Origin: Pseudomonas sp. SORT22
Lineage (GTDB): Bacteria > Pseudomonadota > Gammaproteobacteria > Pseudomonadales > Pseudomonadaceae
NCBI RefSeq assembly: GCF_018417635.1
Contig: NZ_CP071007.1
Coordinates: 2,790,501-2,854,500, forward strand
Direction: 5' to 3'
DNA: 64,000 nt
A program made the translations under genes and the position numbers. The stretch's first letter is position 1. Every line of letters starts with the position of its first letter. The notes under the pieces are model-generated. The model was not told where the DNA came from and made no database searches. It saw only the letters and a program-made list of their open reading frames with translations. This document shows, piece after piece, positions 62,610-64,000 of the stretch.

Positions 62610-62645
62610 ACAGGTTCGTTGTAGGAGCGGGCTTGACCCGCGATC
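62610..62645. repeat. REP-type half element before the ABC gene's end
   Basis: TTGTAGGAGCGGGCTTGACC and CGCGAT, preceded by TGCTCCCACA, reproduce the core of the hairpin at 58722-58784 with imperfect pairing. Confidence 0.7.
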
Positions 62646-62671
62646 GAGCGCGCAGCGCTCGTAATCCCAGG

Positions 62672-63460
62672 TTAGTGCAGTATCTGCGCCAGAAAGCCCT
62701 TGGCCCGCGCACTCTGCGGGCTGTTGAAGAACGTCTCGGGCGCTGCGTCTTCAATGATCTGCCCGCCATCGAGAAACAGCACCCGCTCGGCCACCTGGCG
62801 GGCGAAGCCCATTTCATGGGTAACGCAGAGCATGGTCATGCCGGTATCGGCCAGTTTCACCAGCACATCCAGCACTTCGGCGACCATCTCCGGGTCCAGC
62901 GCCGAGGTCGGCTCGTCGAACAGCATGATCTTCGGCTTCATGCACAGCGCCCGGGCGATCGCCACCCGTTGTTGCTGGCCGCCAGACAACTGGCTGGGGT
63001 ATTTGCCGGCCTGGCTTTCGATCCCGACCTTGTTCAGGTAAAAGCGCGCGCGGTCTTCGGCCTCCTTGCGCGACAGGCCGCGCACGCTCATCGGCGCCAG
63101 GGTGCAGTTGTCGAGCACGCTCATGTGCGGGAACAGGTTGAAATGCTGGAACACCATGCCGATTTCGCTGCGCACCTCGGCGGCCTGGCGGGTGGTCAGG
63201 GCAAGATCGGTGTCGTTGACGCGGATGTTGCCCTGTTCGGCGATTTCCAGGCGGTTGATGCAGCGGATCAACGTCGATTTGCCCGAACCGGAAGGGCCGC
63301 ACAAGACGATACGCTCGCCTTCACGCACCTGCAGGTTGATGTCGCGCAGCACATGGAAGGCGCCGTAGTGCTTGTTCAGGCCCTCGATGGTCACCACGAC
63401 CTTGCGCGGGTCGGCGGCAAGGGCAGGGGTTGGGGTAGCAAGGCTCAGTGAAGCGGTCAT
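62672..63460 (-). CDS. Amino-acid ABC transporter ATP-binding protein (GlnQ-like)
   Basis: A 262-residue ATPase of the polar amino acid importer group. Walker A is LCGPSGSGKSTLIRC, the Q-loop is in GMVFQHFNLFPHMSV, the signature LSGGQQQRVAIARAL and Walker B MLFDEPTSALDPE follow, and the switch His is in VTHEMGF. The matching permease and binding-protein genes are not in the window. A D-amino-acid dehydrogenase-like gene lies just upstream on the same strand, which suggests import and oxidation of a linked amino acid. Confidence 0.9.
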   Translation of the reverse strand: MTASLSLATPTPALAADPRKVVVTIEGLNKHYGAFHVLRDINLQVREGERIVLCGPSGSGKSTLIRCINRLEIAEQGNIRVNDTDLALTTRQAAEVRSEIGMVFQHFNLFPHMSVLDNCTLAPMSVRGLSRKEAEDRARFYLNKVGIESQAGKYPSQLSGGQQQRVAIARALCMKPKIMLFDEPTSALDPEMVAEVLDVLVKLADTGMTMLCVTHEMGFARQVAERVLFLDGGQIIEDAAPETFFNSPQSARAKGFLAQILH

Positions 63461-63478
63461 GTTGTTATTCTCCCGCGA

Positions 63479-64000
63479 TCAGTTGAAGCGGTCCGCGCGG
63501 TACGGCGCAGGGTCGGTAAAGGGTGTTTCGCCGGTGATCATTTGCGCCAGCAGGCGGCCGGTCACCGGGCCCAGGGTCAGGCCGTGGTGGGCATGGCCGA
63601 AGTTGAACCACAGGCCCTTGTGGCGCGCGGCCGGGCCGATCACCGGGCGCATGTCCGGCAGGCACGGGCGGCGGCCCAGCCAGGGTTCGGCATCGATCCG
63701 CTCGCCCAGCGGGAAGACCTTGCGCGCCAACGCTTCGCAGCGCTGCAACTGGATCTGGTTGGCGGCATCGCTGCTGGCGGCGAACTCGATGCCGGTGGTC
63801 AGGCGGATGCCCATGGCCATCGGCGCCAGCACGTAACCGCCCTGGGCATCGCAGATCGAATGCTTGAGCTCGGCGCCGTCACGGGCACGATAGTGCATGT
63901 GGTAGCCGCGCTTGATTTCCAGCGGAATGCGATAACCCAGCGGCTTGAACAGCTCGGCCGACTGCGGACCGAGGGCGATCACCACTTCCGGCGCGCTGAT
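63479..64000 (-). CDS. D-amino-acid dehydrogenase-like FAD oxidoreductase, C-terminal part
   Basis: The last 173 codons of a DadA-type FAD-dependent oxidoreductase, cut by the right window edge. Visible features are EVVIALGPQSAELFKPLGY, IPLEIKRGYHMHY, WLGRRPCLPDMRPVIGPA and the FAD-binding C-terminal GHAHHGLTLGPVTGRLLAQ. It oxidises an amino acid to the keto acid, passing electrons to the respiratory chain. It precedes the ABC ATPase gene by 18 bases on the same strand. Confidence 0.88.
   Translation of the reverse strand: MSAPEVVIALGPQSAELFKPLGYRIPLEIKRGYHMHYRARDGAELKHSICDAQGGYVLAPMAMGIRLTTGIEFAASSDAANQIQLQRCEALARKVFPLGERIDAEPWLGRRPCLPDMRPVIGPAARHKGLWFNFGHAHHGLTLGPVTGRLLAQMITGETPFTDPAPYRADRFN

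Overview
The window looks like a chromosomal segment of a Pseudomonas species, probably of the P. putida/fluorescens group. The evidence is high GC content, GC-ending codons, Pseudomonas-type REP hairpins (for example 25679-25764 and 58722-58784), two FecI/FecR/TonB-receptor iron systems, an orphan ccoN4/ccoQ4-like oxidase pair, and a FAN1 nuclease fused in operon with a DinG-like helicase. I see no rRNA, tRNA, CRISPR array, insertion sequence or phage gene.

Layout. 1-5.7 kb: the start of an exported protein, a YebE-like protein, then a PAS-LuxR regulator divergent from a thiolase/acyl-CoA ligase/MHS-transporter operon, with a LuxR-like palindrome between them. 5.8-8.25 kb: lower-GC pair made of a secreted protein of unknown function and a trypsin-like protease. 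8.26-12.5 kb: YdeI-like protein, MFS exporter, LysR regulator and a divergent oxidoreductase. 13-15.9 kb: an unrecognised protein overlapping a MocR-like regulator that seems to lack its PLP lysine. 15.9-19.9 kb: first sigma/anti-sigma/receptor set. 20-33.3 kb: FAN1, DinG-like helicase, phosphoglucomutase, pirin, UvrD-like helicase and an RND pump.

34-53.4 kb is the accessory heart of the window. A run of genes on the + strand encodes a MAPEG protein, a small membrane protein, a fatty acyl-AMP ligase, an acyl carrier protein, a membrane desaturase, an aldehyde dehydrogenase, an alpha-oxoamine synthase, a PAPS-dependent sulfotransferase, a DUF1254 protein, an SDR reductase resembling 3-ketosphinganine reductases, and a stand-alone APS kinase. 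This is the logic expected for a sulfated, sphingoid-like amino lipid or a CAI-1/LAI-1-like alpha-hydroxyketone/aminoketone signal. After the opposite-strand ccoN4/ccoQ4-like pair comes a second module: a PLP decarboxylase carrying its own C-terminal carrier domain, an AMP-forming ligase, an alpha/beta hydrolase, copies of rpe and hemE that are not in their usual Pseudomonas neighbourhoods, and an OhrR-type thiol regulator. I infer that the two modules belong to one system. The sequence does not prove this.

53.4-64 kb: second sigma/anti-sigma/receptor set with a good Fur box, a small conserved protein, a MOSC protein, a gamma-glutamyl-GABA hydrolase, an HpaR-like regulator, small and large membrane proteins, a long intergenic repeat, an amino-acid ABC ATPase and a truncated D-amino-acid dehydrogenase-like protein at the right edge.
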